The notes under the pieces: generated by a model | What the model saw: the letters and a program-made list of their open reading frames with translations, nothing else | Database searches by the model: none | Told to the model about the DNA's origin: nothing | Shown: one piece after another, positions 25,506 through 34,295 of the stretch | How the letters are laid out: every line of letters starts with the position of its first letter | Numbering within the stretch: the stretch's first letter is position 1 | Made by a program: the position numbers and the translations under genes | DNA from: Mycolicibacterium sp. P9-22 | GTDB lineage: Bacteria; Actinomycetota; Actinomycetes; Mycobacteriales; Mycobacteriaceae | NCBI RefSeq assembly: GCF_008329585.1 | Contig: NZ_NPKP01000009.1 | Coordinates: 157,512-221,511, forward strand | Direction: 5' to 3' | DNA length: 64,000 nucleotides

Positions 25506-27011
25506 GTGAACTGGCAATCGCTGCCGAACCGGCTGCTGGCGCAGGTGGTGCGCCCCACCGCGCGGCCGCTGGGCGTGGGCATCGTCGTCGCGATCATCTT
25601 CCTGGTCGCCGAGATCGGCGCCGTGGTCGCGCTCAAGCAGGTGGCCCCGGAGAACGCCTTCGGCGCGGTGCTGCTGCTGGGTGTGCTGGTGGTGTCCGCG
25701 GGCTGGGACTTCGGGTTGGCCATCGCGACCTCGTTGGCCAGCGCGGCCGTGTACGCCTATCTGCACTTGGAGGGACGAGACAGCCTGGCCCCGGCGCTGG
25801 CGGTGTTCCTGACGCTGGCATTGCTGACCAATGTGCTTGTCGGACAGGCCCGTCTGCGTGCCGCCGAGGCCGAGGAGCGCAGGCGTGAAGCCGATCAGCT
25901 GGCCGCGCAGCAGGCCGCGCTGCGCCGGGTGGCCACCTTGGTGGCGCGGTCCGCGGACCTCGCCGAGGTGTACGCGGTGGCCGTCGACGAGTTGGCCGGG
26001 AGCCTGCGGGCCGACCACGTGACGCTCGTGCGATTCGAATCCGAGGAATGCGTGGTGCTGGCGGCGCAGGACCGTACTGCCCGGAGCAAGCCCGGAATCT
26101 CTGTCGGAGAACGATTTACGATGACCGGCGACAGCATAAGCGCCCGCATCCGCAGGACCGGCGCGCCTGACCGTATCGATGATTATGCCGCCGCATCGGG
26201 CCCCATCGCAGCCCGCCTGCAGGGCCTCGGTGTGCATTCCGGGGCCGGCACCCCGTTGATCGTCGACGGCGTCGTGCGCGGTGCTTTGCTCGTGGGAACG
26301 CATCAACCCGAAGCTATTCCGGCGCAGTTCCAGGATCACATCGGCGATTTCGCCGATCTGGTGTCGACGGCCATCGCCAATGCCGAGACCCGCGCCGAAC
26401 TCACCGCGTCCCGGGCCCGGATCGTGGCCGCATCCGACGAGGCACGTCGCGGTTTCGAACGCGATCTGCACGACGGGGCCCAGCAGCGGATCGTGTCGCT
26501 GAGCCTGGAGCTGCGGGCGATAGAAGCTGCCGCCGGCGAGGACTTGCGCCGGGAGTTGTCGCAGGTGGTGGCCGGCCTGGCGGAGTTACACACCGATCTG
26601 CAGGAGCTGTCCCGCGGTATGCACCCGGCCGTGCTGTCCCGCGGTGGGCTGCGACCTGCGCTGCGCGCACTGGCGCGACGGTCACCGGTCCCGGTCGAGC
26701 TCGATCTGCGGGTCGAGGGCCGGTTATCGGAGTCCGTGGAGGTCGCCGCGTACTACGTGATCGCCGAAGCACTCACCAACACGGCCAAATACGCCGCGGC
26801 GGAGGTGGTGACGGTGTGCCTCTACGTCGAGGACGGCGTGCTGCACCTGTCGGTCACCGATGACGGTGTCGGCGGCGCCCAGCCGGGCGGCGGGTCGGGG
26901 CTGATCGGTCTGCGGGACCGGGTGGAGGCGCTGTCGGGAGAATTCGGGGTGGCGAGCGCACCGGGTGCGGGAACCACGCTGCGGGCAACGATCCCGGTCA
27001 GGACGTCTTGA
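25506..27011 (+). CDS. membrane histidine kinase with GAF domain (HisKA_3/NarX type)
   Basis: The 501-residue protein has about four membrane segments in its first 112 residues (DUF4118-like) and a short coiled linker. A GAF sensor domain (about 135-295) follows, then a HisKA_3 dimerisation domain with the phospho-accepting histidine at about residue 322 (FERDLHDGAQQRIV), and a HATPase domain (about 415-500; EALTNTAKYA N-box and GSGLIGLRDRV). It probably senses a small molecule through GAF and phosphorylates the LuxR-type regulator encoded nearby. TAGTCT at 25493-25498 is 7 nt before the GTG, suggesting a leaderless message. Its 3' end overlaps a convergent 57-codon gene by 14 nt. Confidence 0.88.
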   Translation: MNWQSLPNRLLAQVVRPTARPLGVGIVVAIIFLVAEIGAVVALKQVAPENAFGAVLLLGVLVVSAGWDFGLAIATSLASAAVYAYLHLEGRDSLAPALAVFLTLALLTNVLVGQARLRAAEAEERRREADQLAAQQAALRRVATLVARSADLAEVYAVAVDELAGSLRADHVTLVRFESEECVVLAAQDRTARSKPGISVGERFTMTGDSISARIRRTGAPDRIDDYAAASGPIAARLQGLGVHSGAGTPLIVDGVVRGALLVGTHQPEAIPAQFQDHIGDFADLVSTAIANAETRAELTASRARIVAASDEARRGFERDLHDGAQQRIVSLSLELRAIEAAAGEDLRRELSQVVAGLAELHTDLQELSRGMHPAVLSRGGLRPALRALARRSPVPVELDLRVEGRLSESVEVAAYYVIAEALTNTAKYAAAEVVTVCLYVEDGVLHLSVTDDGVGGAQPGGGSGLIGLRDRVEALSGEFGVASAPGAGTTLRATIPVRTS

Positions 27012-27171
27012 ACTGCAGCACCCGGCAGGCCTCGGGGGCTGCCTTGGCGACGGCCATCCGGCCCAGGTAGGACGGGTGCCGGCGCTTGGCCTCGTTGATC
27101 GCCCGCAGATTGCGCCGGGCACGGCGCGCCGAGAGCTCGACGACATTGGTGTCAGCCATTGCGGTCGCCAT
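26998..27171 (-). CDS. 57-residue basic protein of unknown function
   Basis: The ATG at 27171 is preceded by AAGGAGG with a 5-nt spacer, one of the best ribosome-binding sites in the window. It opens a frame of 57 residues: MATAMADTNVVELSARR, then a strongly basic helix-like stretch (RARRNLRAINEAKRRHPSY), ending VLQFKTS. I recognise no family. The Arg/Lys-rich region could bind nucleic acid. The end overlaps the convergent histidine kinase gene by 14 nt. A TTGAGG/CCTCAA inverted repeat at 27230-27243 lies 59 nt upstream and may be an operator or promoter part. Confidence 0.72.
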   Translation of the reverse strand: MATAMADTNVVELSARRARRNLRAINEAKRRHPSYLGRMAVAKAAPEACRVLQFKTS

Positions 27172-27306
27172 GATGTCCTCCTTGGAGCGGCTTTCTCACC
27201 GTCTGCGTTCCAGACTCCGCTGCGGACCATTGAGGACCCTCAACAAAAGCCGTGAACTTGGTAAGAAAGATGCCCGCTGACGTGGGACGTCAAACGTTGA
27301 TGGCGG

Positions 27307-27642
27307 TCAGCTTTTGTCGCGCTGACTCTCGGCGTAGTCCTCGGGCCGATTCTTCTTCATCCACGCCCGCACCGGCCAGAACAACAACCACAGCACCGGG
27401 TAGACGGTGATGTAGAACAGCCCGTAGACGGCGAGACAGGCCAGGATCCCCACCACCCAGCCCGGATACACCAGGATCAGGCAGAACTGCACGAACTGCT
27501 TGAGCACCACGGGCTGGCCGTCGGCCATCTTCCAGACCGTCGAGGGCTTCAGCGCGTCGAGCAGCACCCGCCACCCCGACTGTTTCGGTTCCGCCGGTGG
27601 CACGACGCCGTCGATTTCGGCAGCGCTGACGGGCTCGGTCAT
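27307..27642 (-). CDS. small membrane protein of unknown function
   Basis: The 111-residue protein has a hydrophilic N-terminus of about 45 residues and then two closely spaced hydrophobic segments (about residues 50-70 and 73-95; LILVYPGWVVGILACLAVYG and LFYITVYPVLWLLFWPV). It ends with a charged tail (MKKNRPEDYAESQRDKS). TGGAGA lies 6 nt before the ATG. I do not recognise a family. It lies in the backbone segment between the Rv3046c and nrdF2 equivalents and may correspond to the short hypothetical gene there, but I cannot confirm this. Confidence 0.7.
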   Translation of the reverse strand: MTEPVSAAEIDGVVPPAEPKQSGWRVLLDALKPSTVWKMADGQPVVLKQFVQFCLILVYPGWVVGILACLAVYGLFYITVYPVLWLLFWPVRAWMKKNRPEDYAESQRDKS

Positions 27643-27763
27643 TGCGGATCTCCAGTCGTCGCGCCATTAGCGGCATGCTGCTTCCGCTTGCGTGTCTAGC
27701 ACACAGATGCCGAGTTCACCCGATGAAACGTCACAACGCCCAGCACCGTCACAGACTTTGCTG

Positions 27764-28369
27764 TCAAAGTTCGGCGATCCATCGATGGCCGGGATGGACC
27801 AGGCGCAGCCAATCGCGCAGCAGAGACCGTCGTGCGGTACCCATGGCACCTGATACCCGCGCGAAATCGATGTCGTCCTTGGGCCGCAGATGCTTGGCCT
27901 TGAACAGCAGCACAACCTCGGGTGCCAGGTATGGGATGCCGGAGCGGGTGTGCAGGATCAATTCGCTGTACGGCAGGGTGATCGAGGGGTCGCGGCGGCA
28001 GACCCAGCGATCGTCGACGTGCGGTTCCCGGAACACGTCGAGGTGATAGTCACCGCTGGCCGGGTCGCGCAGCCAGGTTTGGAAGTGCTGCGCCCGTTCC
28101 TGCGGGTACGGCCACATCCGGCCGTCGCCTACCACGTCCCATGCGAATCCCGGTAGCGCCGCCTCGATCTCCTCGAACCGAGCGGCGGGCACGGCGATCT
28201 CCAGGTCGTGGTGCGCGCGGGCCGCCGAGTCGCAGAACAGTTCCAGTGCCCACCCCGCGGCCACGCACCACGGGGCGGTGACCGACGACAGTCGCCGGGC
28301 AACCTCGTCGGGCGTCCACGGCCGCCATGCGGCATCGATCTCGGCGTCGGAAAGTACCCGCCCGGTCAC
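27764..28369 (-). CDS. nucleotidyltransferase-fold protein (aminoglycoside adenylyltransferase-like)
   Basis: The 201-residue protein has the minimal nucleotidyltransferase pattern: CVAAGWALELF (the G-[GW] turn) followed by HHDLEIAVP, in which the His-Asp-x-Glu triplet takes the place of the two metal-binding acids, then a third acid in YHLDVF. A helical region with VVLLFKAKHLRPKDDIDF follows; this is typical of the AadD/LinA-like and MNT-type families. Activity on drugs or on small molecules cannot be predicted. It is 13 nt upstream of the nrdF2 stop on the same strand, but nrdF2 precedes it in transcription, so readthrough from nrdF2 is unlikely to be needed. Confidence 0.7.
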   Translation of the reverse strand: MTGRVLSDAEIDAAWRPWTPDEVARRLSSVTAPWCVAAGWALELFCDSAARAHHDLEIAVPAARFEEIEAALPGFAWDVVGDGRMWPYPQERAQHFQTWLRDPASGDYHLDVFREPHVDDRWVCRRDPSITLPYSELILHTRSGIPYLAPEVVLLFKAKHLRPKDDIDFARVSGAMGTARRSLLRDWLRLVHPGHRWIAEL

Positions 28370-28382
28370 CGCTGATGAGGTG

Positions 28383-29357
28383 TTAGAAGTCCCAGTCCTC
28401 GTCCTCGGTGACCACGGCCTTGCCGATCACGTAGCTGGACCCCGAACCGGAGAAGAAGTCGTGATTCTCGTCGGCGTTGGGGCTCAGCGCGGACAGGATC
28501 GCCGGGTTGACGTCGGTCTCGTCCTTGGGGAACAACGCCTCGTAGCCGAGGTTCATCAGCGCCTTGTTGGCGTTGTAGCGCAGGAACTTCTTGACGTCCT
28601 CGCTCAGGCCGACACCGTCGTAGAGGTCCTGGGTGTACTCGACCTCGTTGTCGTACAGCTCGAAGAGCAGCTCGTAGGTGTAGTCCTTGAGCTCCTGCTT
28701 GCGGGCGTCGTCGACCAGGGCCAGGCCCTTCTGGTACTTGTAGCCGATGTAGTAGCCGTGCACGGCCTCGTCGCGGATGATCAGCCGGATCATGTCGGCG
28801 GTGTTGGTGAGCTTGGCCCGACTGGACCAGTACATCGGCAGGTAGAAGCCGGAGTAGAACAGGAAGCTCTCCAGCAGTGTGGAGGCCACCTTGCGCTTGA
28901 GCGGGTCGTCACCCTTGTAGAAGTCCATCACGATCTGCGCCTTGCGCTGCAGGTTGGGGTTCTCCTCCGACCAGCGGAACGCCTCGTCGATCTCGGCCGT
29001 CGAGCACAGCGTGGAGAAGATGTTGCTGTAGCTCTTGGCGTGCACCGACTCCATGAACGCGATGTTGGTGTAGACGGCCTCTTCGTGCGGGGTCAGCGCG
29101 TCGGGGATGAGGCTGACGGCCCCGACGGTGCCCTGGATGGTGTCCAGCAGGGTCAGGCCGGTGAAGACCCGCATGGTGAGCTGCTTCTCATGCTCGTTCA
29201 GGGTGCCCCAGGACGGGATGTCGTTGGAGACCGGCACCTTCTCCGGCAACCAGAAGTTGCCGGTCAGCCGCTCCCACACCTCGGCATCTTTGTCGTCCTG
29301 AAGACGGTTCCAGTTGATGGCCGAGACGCGGTCGATCAGCTTCATTCCATCGGACAC
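28383..29357 (-). CDS. nrdF2: class Ib ribonucleotide reductase small subunit NrdF2
   Basis: The 324-residue protein houses the dimanganese-tyrosyl radical cofactor that starts ribonucleotide reduction by NrdE. Metal ligands lie in the helices with LTPHEEAVYTNIAFMESVHAKSY split near residues 90-108 and IIRDEAVHGYYIGY near 195; the tyrosyl radical site follows ESVHAKSY. The C-terminal VTEDEDWDF docks on NrdE. I start at the GTG at 29357, which gives the same length as the M. tuberculosis protein; an ATG at 29369 would add four residues. Two NrdR-type boxes lie 63-110 nt upstream. It is about 27 kb from nrdHIE, which in M. tuberculosis is close by. Confidence 0.93.
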   Translation of the reverse strand: MSDGMKLIDRVSAINWNRLQDDKDAEVWERLTGNFWLPEKVPVSNDIPSWGTLNEHEKQLTMRVFTGLTLLDTIQGTVGAVSLIPDALTPHEEAVYTNIAFMESVHAKSYSNIFSTLCSTAEIDEAFRWSEENPNLQRKAQIVMDFYKGDDPLKRKVASTLLESFLFYSGFYLPMYWSSRAKLTNTADMIRLIIRDEAVHGYYIGYKYQKGLALVDDARKQELKDYTYELLFELYDNEVEYTQDLYDGVGLSEDVKKFLRYNANKALMNLGYEALFPKDETDVNPAILSALSPNADENHDFFSGSGSSYVIGKAVVTEDEDWDF

Positions 29358-29419
29358 CTTGGACCCCATTTCACCTGGCTTTTTGAGCTTTCGCCGGGAT
29401 GTATCCCGCGACGACACCA

Positions 29420-29467
29420 ACACTACAACTGGTGTGCGACATCGCCGAGCTGTACGAGATGTTGTGT
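29420..29467. promoter_or_regulatory. tandem NrdR boxes upstream of nrdF2
   Basis: Box 1 (29420-29435, ACACTACAACTGGTGT) fits the NrdR consensus with its conserved ACACTA and GTGT ends. Box 2 (29452-29467, GTACGAGATGTTGTGT) is weaker. Their starts are 32 bp apart, three helical turns, as required for NrdR. The same strong-near, weak-far order and the same 32-bp spacing occur upstream of nrdHIE, with a shared GAGATGTT/AAGATGTT core in the weak box. Confidence 0.75.
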
Positions 29468-29486
29468 TCTGGCGTGTCGCCGCCGA

Positions 29487-30002
29487 TCACGGCGCCCCGG
29501 CCGCCGGGGCGACCCTGTTCAGCAACTCACCGAGCACCACCAGGTCCAGATACGCGGTCACGCGCACCACCTTCTCATCGCGCATCGTCATCACCCAGGC
29601 GTAGTCGTTGACGTAGGGACGGCCGTCGAGCGCGGTGGCGGTGCCACGCCAGCGGGCCACCACGACATCGCCCTCGGCGATCAGCTCGCGGACCTCCGCC
29701 TGGATCGGGCCGGTGAGCCTGGAGACGATGGGACCGGCACCGTCGCGCAGGAATTGAGCGCGGCCGGTGTAGGTGACCGGCTCGTTGGCGCGCGCCACCG
29801 TCCACTCCACATCGTCGGCGAGGATCGAATAGAAGCTGTCCTCATCGCTCACACCGAGCGCGAACGCGTCGCGCACCAGATCGGCGTTGCGCTGCTGTTG
29901 GCCGCCGCGTACCGAATTCTCGGCGTTGCTGCTGCATCCGATCATCACGGTGGCCGCCAGAGCGCCGACCACCCACATGGTGAACCGTGCAATCAATGTC
30001 AT
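29487..30002 (-). CDS. NTF2-like (SnoaL-type) lipoprotein
   Basis: The 171-residue protein begins with a lipoprotein signal peptide (lipobox MIGC, cysteine near residue 23). It then forms an NTF2/SnoaL-like cone fold: RNADLVRDAFALG opening helix, ILADDVEWTVA, and EGDVVVARWRGTATALDGRPYVNDYAWVM divided over later strands. This fold appears in limonene-epoxide hydrolases, ketosteroid isomerases and many non-enzymatic binders. As an exported lipid-anchored form it may be a ligand binder. It sits between the nrdF2 control region and the monooxygenase gene. I know no function for it. Confidence 0.75.
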   Translation of the reverse strand: MTLIARFTMWVVGALAATVMIGCSSNAENSVRGGQQQRNADLVRDAFALGVSDEDSFYSILADDVEWTVARANEPVTYTGRAQFLRDGAGPIVSRLTGPIQAEVRELIAEGDVVVARWRGTATALDGRPYVNDYAWVMTMRDEKVVRVTAYLDLVVLGELLNRVAPAAGAP

Positions 30003-30051
30003 GAGATCGACGCTAGGGGCGCCTCAACACACCTGGGAGGTCGCGGTTCTC

Positions 30052-31536
30052 CTAGGAACGCACCGTCTCCCGCCGGCTCGTGAAGCGGTACTCCGAGGGC
30101 TTGAACTTGCGTGTCGCCAGCCAATACTGCCAGGTCATGCCGCTCCACAGGGTGCGGTTGACGCCGTGGGAGTCCATGTACCAGCTCTGGCAACCTCCGG
30201 TGCTGAACACCGTCCCGGCCAGATCGCGTTGCAGGTCGGCATTGAACTCGTCCTGCGCGCGACGGCTCGGGGCGAGCGCGGCCGCGCCCGCCTTGTCGAC
30301 CGCGGCGATGGCCTGGGCGGCGTAGCGGATCTGGGACTCGATCATGAACACCACCGAGTTGTGCCCGAGCGCGGTGTTCGGTCCGAGCAGGAAGAACAGG
30401 TTCGGCATCCCGGCGACGGTAATCCCGCGGTGCGCCGCCATCCCTTCCGAAGTCCAGCGATCCACCAGATCTTCACCGTCGGCGCCCTTGATGTCGACGT
30501 AGGTGTAGGAGTCGGTGACATGGAACCCGGTGGCCCACACCAGCACATCGACCGGATGCTCGACTCCGTCGGCGGTGACGACACCGGCGGGTGTGATCCG
30601 TTCGATCCGCTCGGTGATCACGCTGGTCTTCGGGTTCGCGATCCCCCGATAGTAGGTGTCGGAGTTGAGGATTCGCTTGCACCCCGCCCGATAGTCGGGC
30701 GTCAGCTTGCGCCGGAGTTCGGGATCTTTGATGCTGCGCTTGATGTTCCACGTGCCCATCAGCTCGCCGATCTTGAGCAGGCGGGGCTGTTTGGTCATCG
30801 CGAAGCCGACGCCCTCGTGAATCCAGTAGATGCCGGCACGCAGCAACGCCCGGGCACCCGGGACCCGGCGGAACACGCTGCGCATCCACTGCGGGAATGC
30901 GTTGTTGGGTCGCGGCATCACCCAGGCCGGGGTGCGTTGGTAGAGCTGCAGCTCCGCGACGTCGTCGACGATGGCCGGCACGATCTGAATGGCGCTGGCG
31001 CCGGTTCCGACCACCGCGACTCGTTTGCCACTGATGTCCACATCGTGGTTCCACTGCGCGGAATGGAAAGCGGCACCGGCGAATTCATCGATTCCCGGGA
31101 TCTCGGGAATCAGCGGGATGTGCAGGCCGCCGGCGCCGGAGACCAGGAACTGCGCGATGTACTCCTGACCGGCGGTGTCGAACACATGCCAGCGCGATTC
31201 GTCCTCGTCCCAGTGCGCACGCTCGACGTGGGTGCCGAAGCGGATACTGCGACGCAGGCCGTGCTTGTCGGTGACGCCCTTGAGGTAGTCGAAGATCTCG
31301 GGCTGATAGGACCACATGTGGGTCCAGTCGGCCTTCGGCTCGAAGGAGAACGAGTACATGTGCGACGGGATATCGCACGCGCACCCGGGGTAGGTGTTGT
31401 CGCGCCAGGTGCCGCCGATTTCATCGGCCTTCTCCAGGATCAGGAAGTCGACACCTTGTTTCTTCAGCGCGATCCCCATGCCGAGTCCGGAAAATCCAGA
31501 ACCGATGATCAGTGCGCGGGTGGTGATGGCAGACAT
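30052..31536 (-). CDS. Baeyer-Villiger-type flavin monooxygenase, Rv3049c-type
   Basis: The 494-residue protein has an N-terminal FAD loop (IIGSGFSGLGMGIAL, near residue 10), the BVMO fingerprint F-x-G-x3-H-x3-W in FAGAAFHSAQW near residue 150, and a second dinucleotide loop VVGTGASAIQIVP for NADPH. It is thus a type I BVMO-like enzyme that inserts oxygen into ketones or oxidises sulfur or nitrogen. M. tuberculosis Rv3049c is the equivalent; EthA is a more distant paralogue. An AGGAAAGG sequence lies 10-17 nt before the ATG. The TetR gene upstream on the same strand probably regulates it. Confidence 0.9.
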   Translation of the reverse strand: MSAITTRALIIGSGFSGLGMGIALKKQGVDFLILEKADEIGGTWRDNTYPGCACDIPSHMYSFSFEPKADWTHMWSYQPEIFDYLKGVTDKHGLRRSIRFGTHVERAHWDEDESRWHVFDTAGQEYIAQFLVSGAGGLHIPLIPEIPGIDEFAGAAFHSAQWNHDVDISGKRVAVVGTGASAIQIVPAIVDDVAELQLYQRTPAWVMPRPNNAFPQWMRSVFRRVPGARALLRAGIYWIHEGVGFAMTKQPRLLKIGELMGTWNIKRSIKDPELRRKLTPDYRAGCKRILNSDTYYRGIANPKTSVITERIERITPAGVVTADGVEHPVDVLVWATGFHVTDSYTYVDIKGADGEDLVDRWTSEGMAAHRGITVAGMPNLFFLLGPNTALGHNSVVFMIESQIRYAAQAIAAVDKAGAAALAPSRRAQDEFNADLQRDLAGTVFSTGGCQSWYMDSHGVNRTLWSGMTWQYWLATRKFKPSEYRFTSRRETVRS

Positions 31537-31649
31537 GACGTCAACGCCTTTCCTGGGAACGCCGGTACCGGATACTTCACAGTGTCCCGGCAGCGGACAA
31601 CACGTGTCAACGCCCCAGCTGGGTGCGGAGTTCCGGACGCGGTCGCCGG

Positions 31650-32393
31650 TCAGGCCTGCGGCGCCGGTTCCTGGCGGCGCACCGCATCGTGGACGGGTTG
31701 ATCGGGATCGATCTGCACGCCCATCAGCTCGGCGGTGCCGTTCACCGCACCCATCATGATCGTGGTCATGTGCGCGACGAACTCCTCGGCGGGCATCCGC
31801 CGCGGGCTGTCGGAGTCTCCACCGAGCCACCAATCGGTGGCCGAGGCCGCCGTGCCGAACAGCGCGAAAGCGGCCAGTTCGAAGACGGCGGGATTGAGAT
31901 CCATCTCACTGAGCTCACCGCTGACCATCTCGGCGATCGCGAGGGTGATGTCACGCCCACGGTTGACCGTGGTCATCGCGGCCGCGGACTGATCGGCGAA
32001 CCGGCCCTGCAGCAGGAAACGCACCACATTCGGGTGCTGGTCCACCAGTTCAACATAGTGCTCGACGGCACGGCCGATGACCTGACGCGCCGAGTCGGAC
32101 TCGATGTCGATGGACGGAATGACCGCAGCCCACAACATGTCTCGCATGCGCTCACCGATCTGGGCGAACATGTCGGACTTGTCGGTGAAATGGCGGTAGA
32201 TCTTCGGTTTGGCGGTGCCCGCCTCCTCGGCGATCTCACGCACACTCACGTTGGGGCCCAGGCGGTCGATGGCCCGGAAGGCGGCCTCGACGATCTCCGC
32301 CCGCACCTTTTTGCGGTGCTCACGCCAGCGTTCGCTGCGCGCATCGACCTTCACGCCGGGCTGTCCCGGCAGCGGAAGCGATGGTCTGCGCAC
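31650..32393 (-). CDS. TetR-family regulator, Rv3050c-type
   Basis: The protein (247 residues from the GTG at 32393) has a TetR helix-turn-helix near residues 20-75 (IVEAAFRAIDRLGPNVSVREIAEE, split over two helices, and TAKPKIYRHFTDKSDMF). A helical ligand-binding domain ending QPVHDAVR follows. The start is approximate: the frame is open further upstream, but similarity to the M. tuberculosis protein is continuous only from about VRRPSLPLPG. It probably controls the adjacent monooxygenase. It is the last backbone gene before the 24.5-kb inserted block; in M. tuberculosis the next gene is nrdE. Confidence 0.86.
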   Translation of the reverse strand: MRRPSLPLPGQPGVKVDARSERWREHRKKVRAEIVEAAFRAIDRLGPNVSVREIAEEAGTAKPKIYRHFTDKSDMFAQIGERMRDMLWAAVIPSIDIESDSARQVIGRAVEHYVELVDQHPNVVRFLLQGRFADQSAAAMTTVNRGRDITLAIAEMVSGELSEMDLNPAVFELAAFALFGTAASATDWWLGGDSDSPRRMPAEEFVAHMTTIMMGAVNGTAELMGVQIDPDQPVHDAVRRQEPAPQA

Positions 32394-32562
32394 CCGCCCA
32401 CTGTACCGGGCGATGCTGACCTGGTCAGACTGCCCGGCAGTCCGGGCGGTTTGGCCCGCGCCGCGAGTGGGTAACCCGCGGCCCAGGTTCCGCCAACCGG
32501 CGACCCCCACGTTGCTTCGGTAGCATCCAAAGGTCCACAGCCCACCTCATCGAGACGAGACA

Positions 32563-33747
32563 ATGACTGCCCGATACGACGTTGTGATCGCGGGCGGGGG
32601 CCCCTCAGGTTCGGCCGCCGCGTGGCAGGCCGCCCAGGCCGGCGCGCGAGTTGTCGTCCTGGACAAGGCGGAGTTCCCCCGGTCCAAGCCGTGCGGTGAC
32701 GGCTTGACCGCTCGGGCCGTCAGTTACTTGCAGAAGATGGGGCTGGCCGACGAGGTCGCCACCTACCACCGGGTGAACAAGGTGACGGTGTACAGCCCGA
32801 GCGCCTGGGAGCTGTCGTTTCCGCGCCGACCGGGGATGCCCGATCATGGTCACACCGTGAGCCGCGAGCACCTGGACACCGTGCTGCTCAAGCACGCCGA
32901 ATCCGCCGGCGCCGAAGTGCGCCAGAGTGCCGAGGTCGCCGGGCCCGAGTTCGACGCGAACGGCCGCGTCGCCGGCGTGGTCCTCAAGAGCGGCGAGAAG
33001 GTGCTCGGCGACGCGGTCATCGCCGCCGACGGCGCCTACTCCCCGATCAAGCGCGCCCTCAAGCTGGATTCGGCGTACAACGGCTATTCGGCGATCGCCA
33101 TCCGCTCCGAGATGCACCTCAACCGGCCCGACAACGACAGTCTCGACATCTACCTGAAGCTGTTGTTCCAGGGCGATCAGCTACCCGGCTACGGCTGGGT
33201 GTTCCCGATGGGCAACAACGTATTCAACATCGGCCTCGGCTACGTGAACAGCTACAAGAACTGGCAGTCCATCAACGCCACCCAGTTCCTCGGCGAGTTC
33301 CTGCGCGGTCTGCCCGCGGAGTGGGAAGCGCCGCCGATCGAAGAGCTCAAGAAGAACAAGAGCGTCCGGGCCTGGCGACTGCCGATGGGCTTCACGGCAT
33401 GGCCGCCGTGGCGGCCCGGCGTGTTGTTCACCGGCGACTCGCTGGGCGCGGGCAAACCGGCCTCCGGGGCGGGGATCTCGAAGGCCCTGGAATCTGGGCT
33501 GGCGGCCGGTGAATGCGCGGTCGCCGCGCTGAACAACGGCGGCCCTGACGATTTCACGAACTACGCGCAGCGCATGGAAGCAGCCTGGGGCAAGGAATAC
33601 CGGCGCGGCCGTTACATGCACAAGTTGATCGGCTACCCGAAGATCGCTGACGCCGGCATCAAGCTCATCGACAATGCCGCGTTCCGGGATCGGCTGCTCA
33701 AGGCGCTGTACAAGAAGGCACAGGGTCCGCAGCACAAGGTGAAGTAG
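32563..33747 (+). CDS. geranylgeranyl reductase-family flavoprotein (MenJ-like)
   Basis: The 394-residue protein has an N-terminal FAD-binding loop (VVIAGGGPSGSAAAWQA), the PCGDGLTARAV segment typical of the geranylgeranyl reductase family near residue 43, and a GDSLGAGKPASGAGISKALESG FAD motif, here divided, near residue 300. Family members saturate isoprenoid double bonds; mycobacterial MenJ (Rv0561c) reduces the beta-isoprene unit of menaquinone. This gene looks like MenJ or a close paralogue and is not at the usual menaquinone locus. Which role it has here cannot be decided. GACGAGA precedes the ATG. Confidence 0.85.
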   Translation: MTARYDVVIAGGGPSGSAAAWQAAQAGARVVVLDKAEFPRSKPCGDGLTARAVSYLQKMGLADEVATYHRVNKVTVYSPSAWELSFPRRPGMPDHGHTVSREHLDTVLLKHAESAGAEVRQSAEVAGPEFDANGRVAGVVLKSGEKVLGDAVIAADGAYSPIKRALKLDSAYNGYSAIAIRSEMHLNRPDNDSLDIYLKLLFQGDQLPGYGWVFPMGNNVFNIGLGYVNSYKNWQSINATQFLGEFLRGLPAEWEAPPIEELKKNKSVRAWRLPMGFTAWPPWRPGVLFTGDSLGAGKPASGAGISKALESGLAAGECAVAALNNGGPDDFTNYAQRMEAAWGKEYRRGRYMHKLIGYPKIADAGIKLIDNAAFRDRLLKALYKKAQGPQHKVK

Positions 33748-33850
33748 TTCCTCTCGACCGGCCAGTTGTTGCACGCATTTTTCAGTTTCGCGTGCCATAT
33801 CTGGCCACTGGGCGGCCGTATGTGTCGGTGGTGATTGGTACACCTGAGCC

Positions 33851-34258
33851 ATGACCACCGGGCAGCTGACCGCTTTCATCTGTTACCGCGACCCCGAATC
33901 GGCGGTGCGCTGGATCACCGAGGTCCTCGGGTTCGAGGTGGTGCGCAGCTTCGCCGAGGGTGGGCCGCTCCTGCACGCGGAACTGCGCCGCGGCGATGCC
34001 GTGATGTGCGTCCAACACGACGATCGCGGCTACGACGTGCCCGCCGTCAAGGGCGACTGCGTCGGCTCCGGCCTGTATGTCGTGGTCGACGACGCCGAGG
34101 TCAGCGCCATTCACCGACGGGCGGTCGCCGCGGGCACCACGGTGTTGATCGCCCCAGGGACCACGGCCTGGGGCAACTTCCGGGTGGAACTGCTCGACCT
34201 CGAGGGCCGGCAGTGGTCGATCGGCACCTATCTGCCGGGGCAGCCCGACAGCTGGTGA
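33851..34258 (+). CDS. VOC (glyoxalase/dioxygenase-fold) protein
   Basis: The 135-residue protein has the paired beta-alpha-beta3 units of the vicinal-oxygen-chelate fold: an opening YRDPESAVRWITEVLGFEVV and a closing FRVELLDLEGRQWSIGTY. The metal-binding His/Glu set of true glyoxalases is incomplete, since no histidine starts the first strand. It may therefore be a binding or resistance protein rather than a metalloenzyme. It is followed 38 nt later by a second, distinct VOC gene, and both stand alone on the plus strand between the flavoprotein and the TetR-led minus-strand operon. Confidence 0.8.
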   Translation: MTTGQLTAFICYRDPESAVRWITEVLGFEVVRSFAEGGPLLHAELRRGDAVMCVQHDDRGYDVPAVKGDCVGSGLYVVVDDAEVSAIHRRAVAAGTTVLIAPGTTAWGNFRVELLDLEGRQWSIGTYLPGQPDSW

Positions 34259-34295
34259 GGCGTGCGTGTCACCGGGCGTGGGTAGCCTGCGGGCC

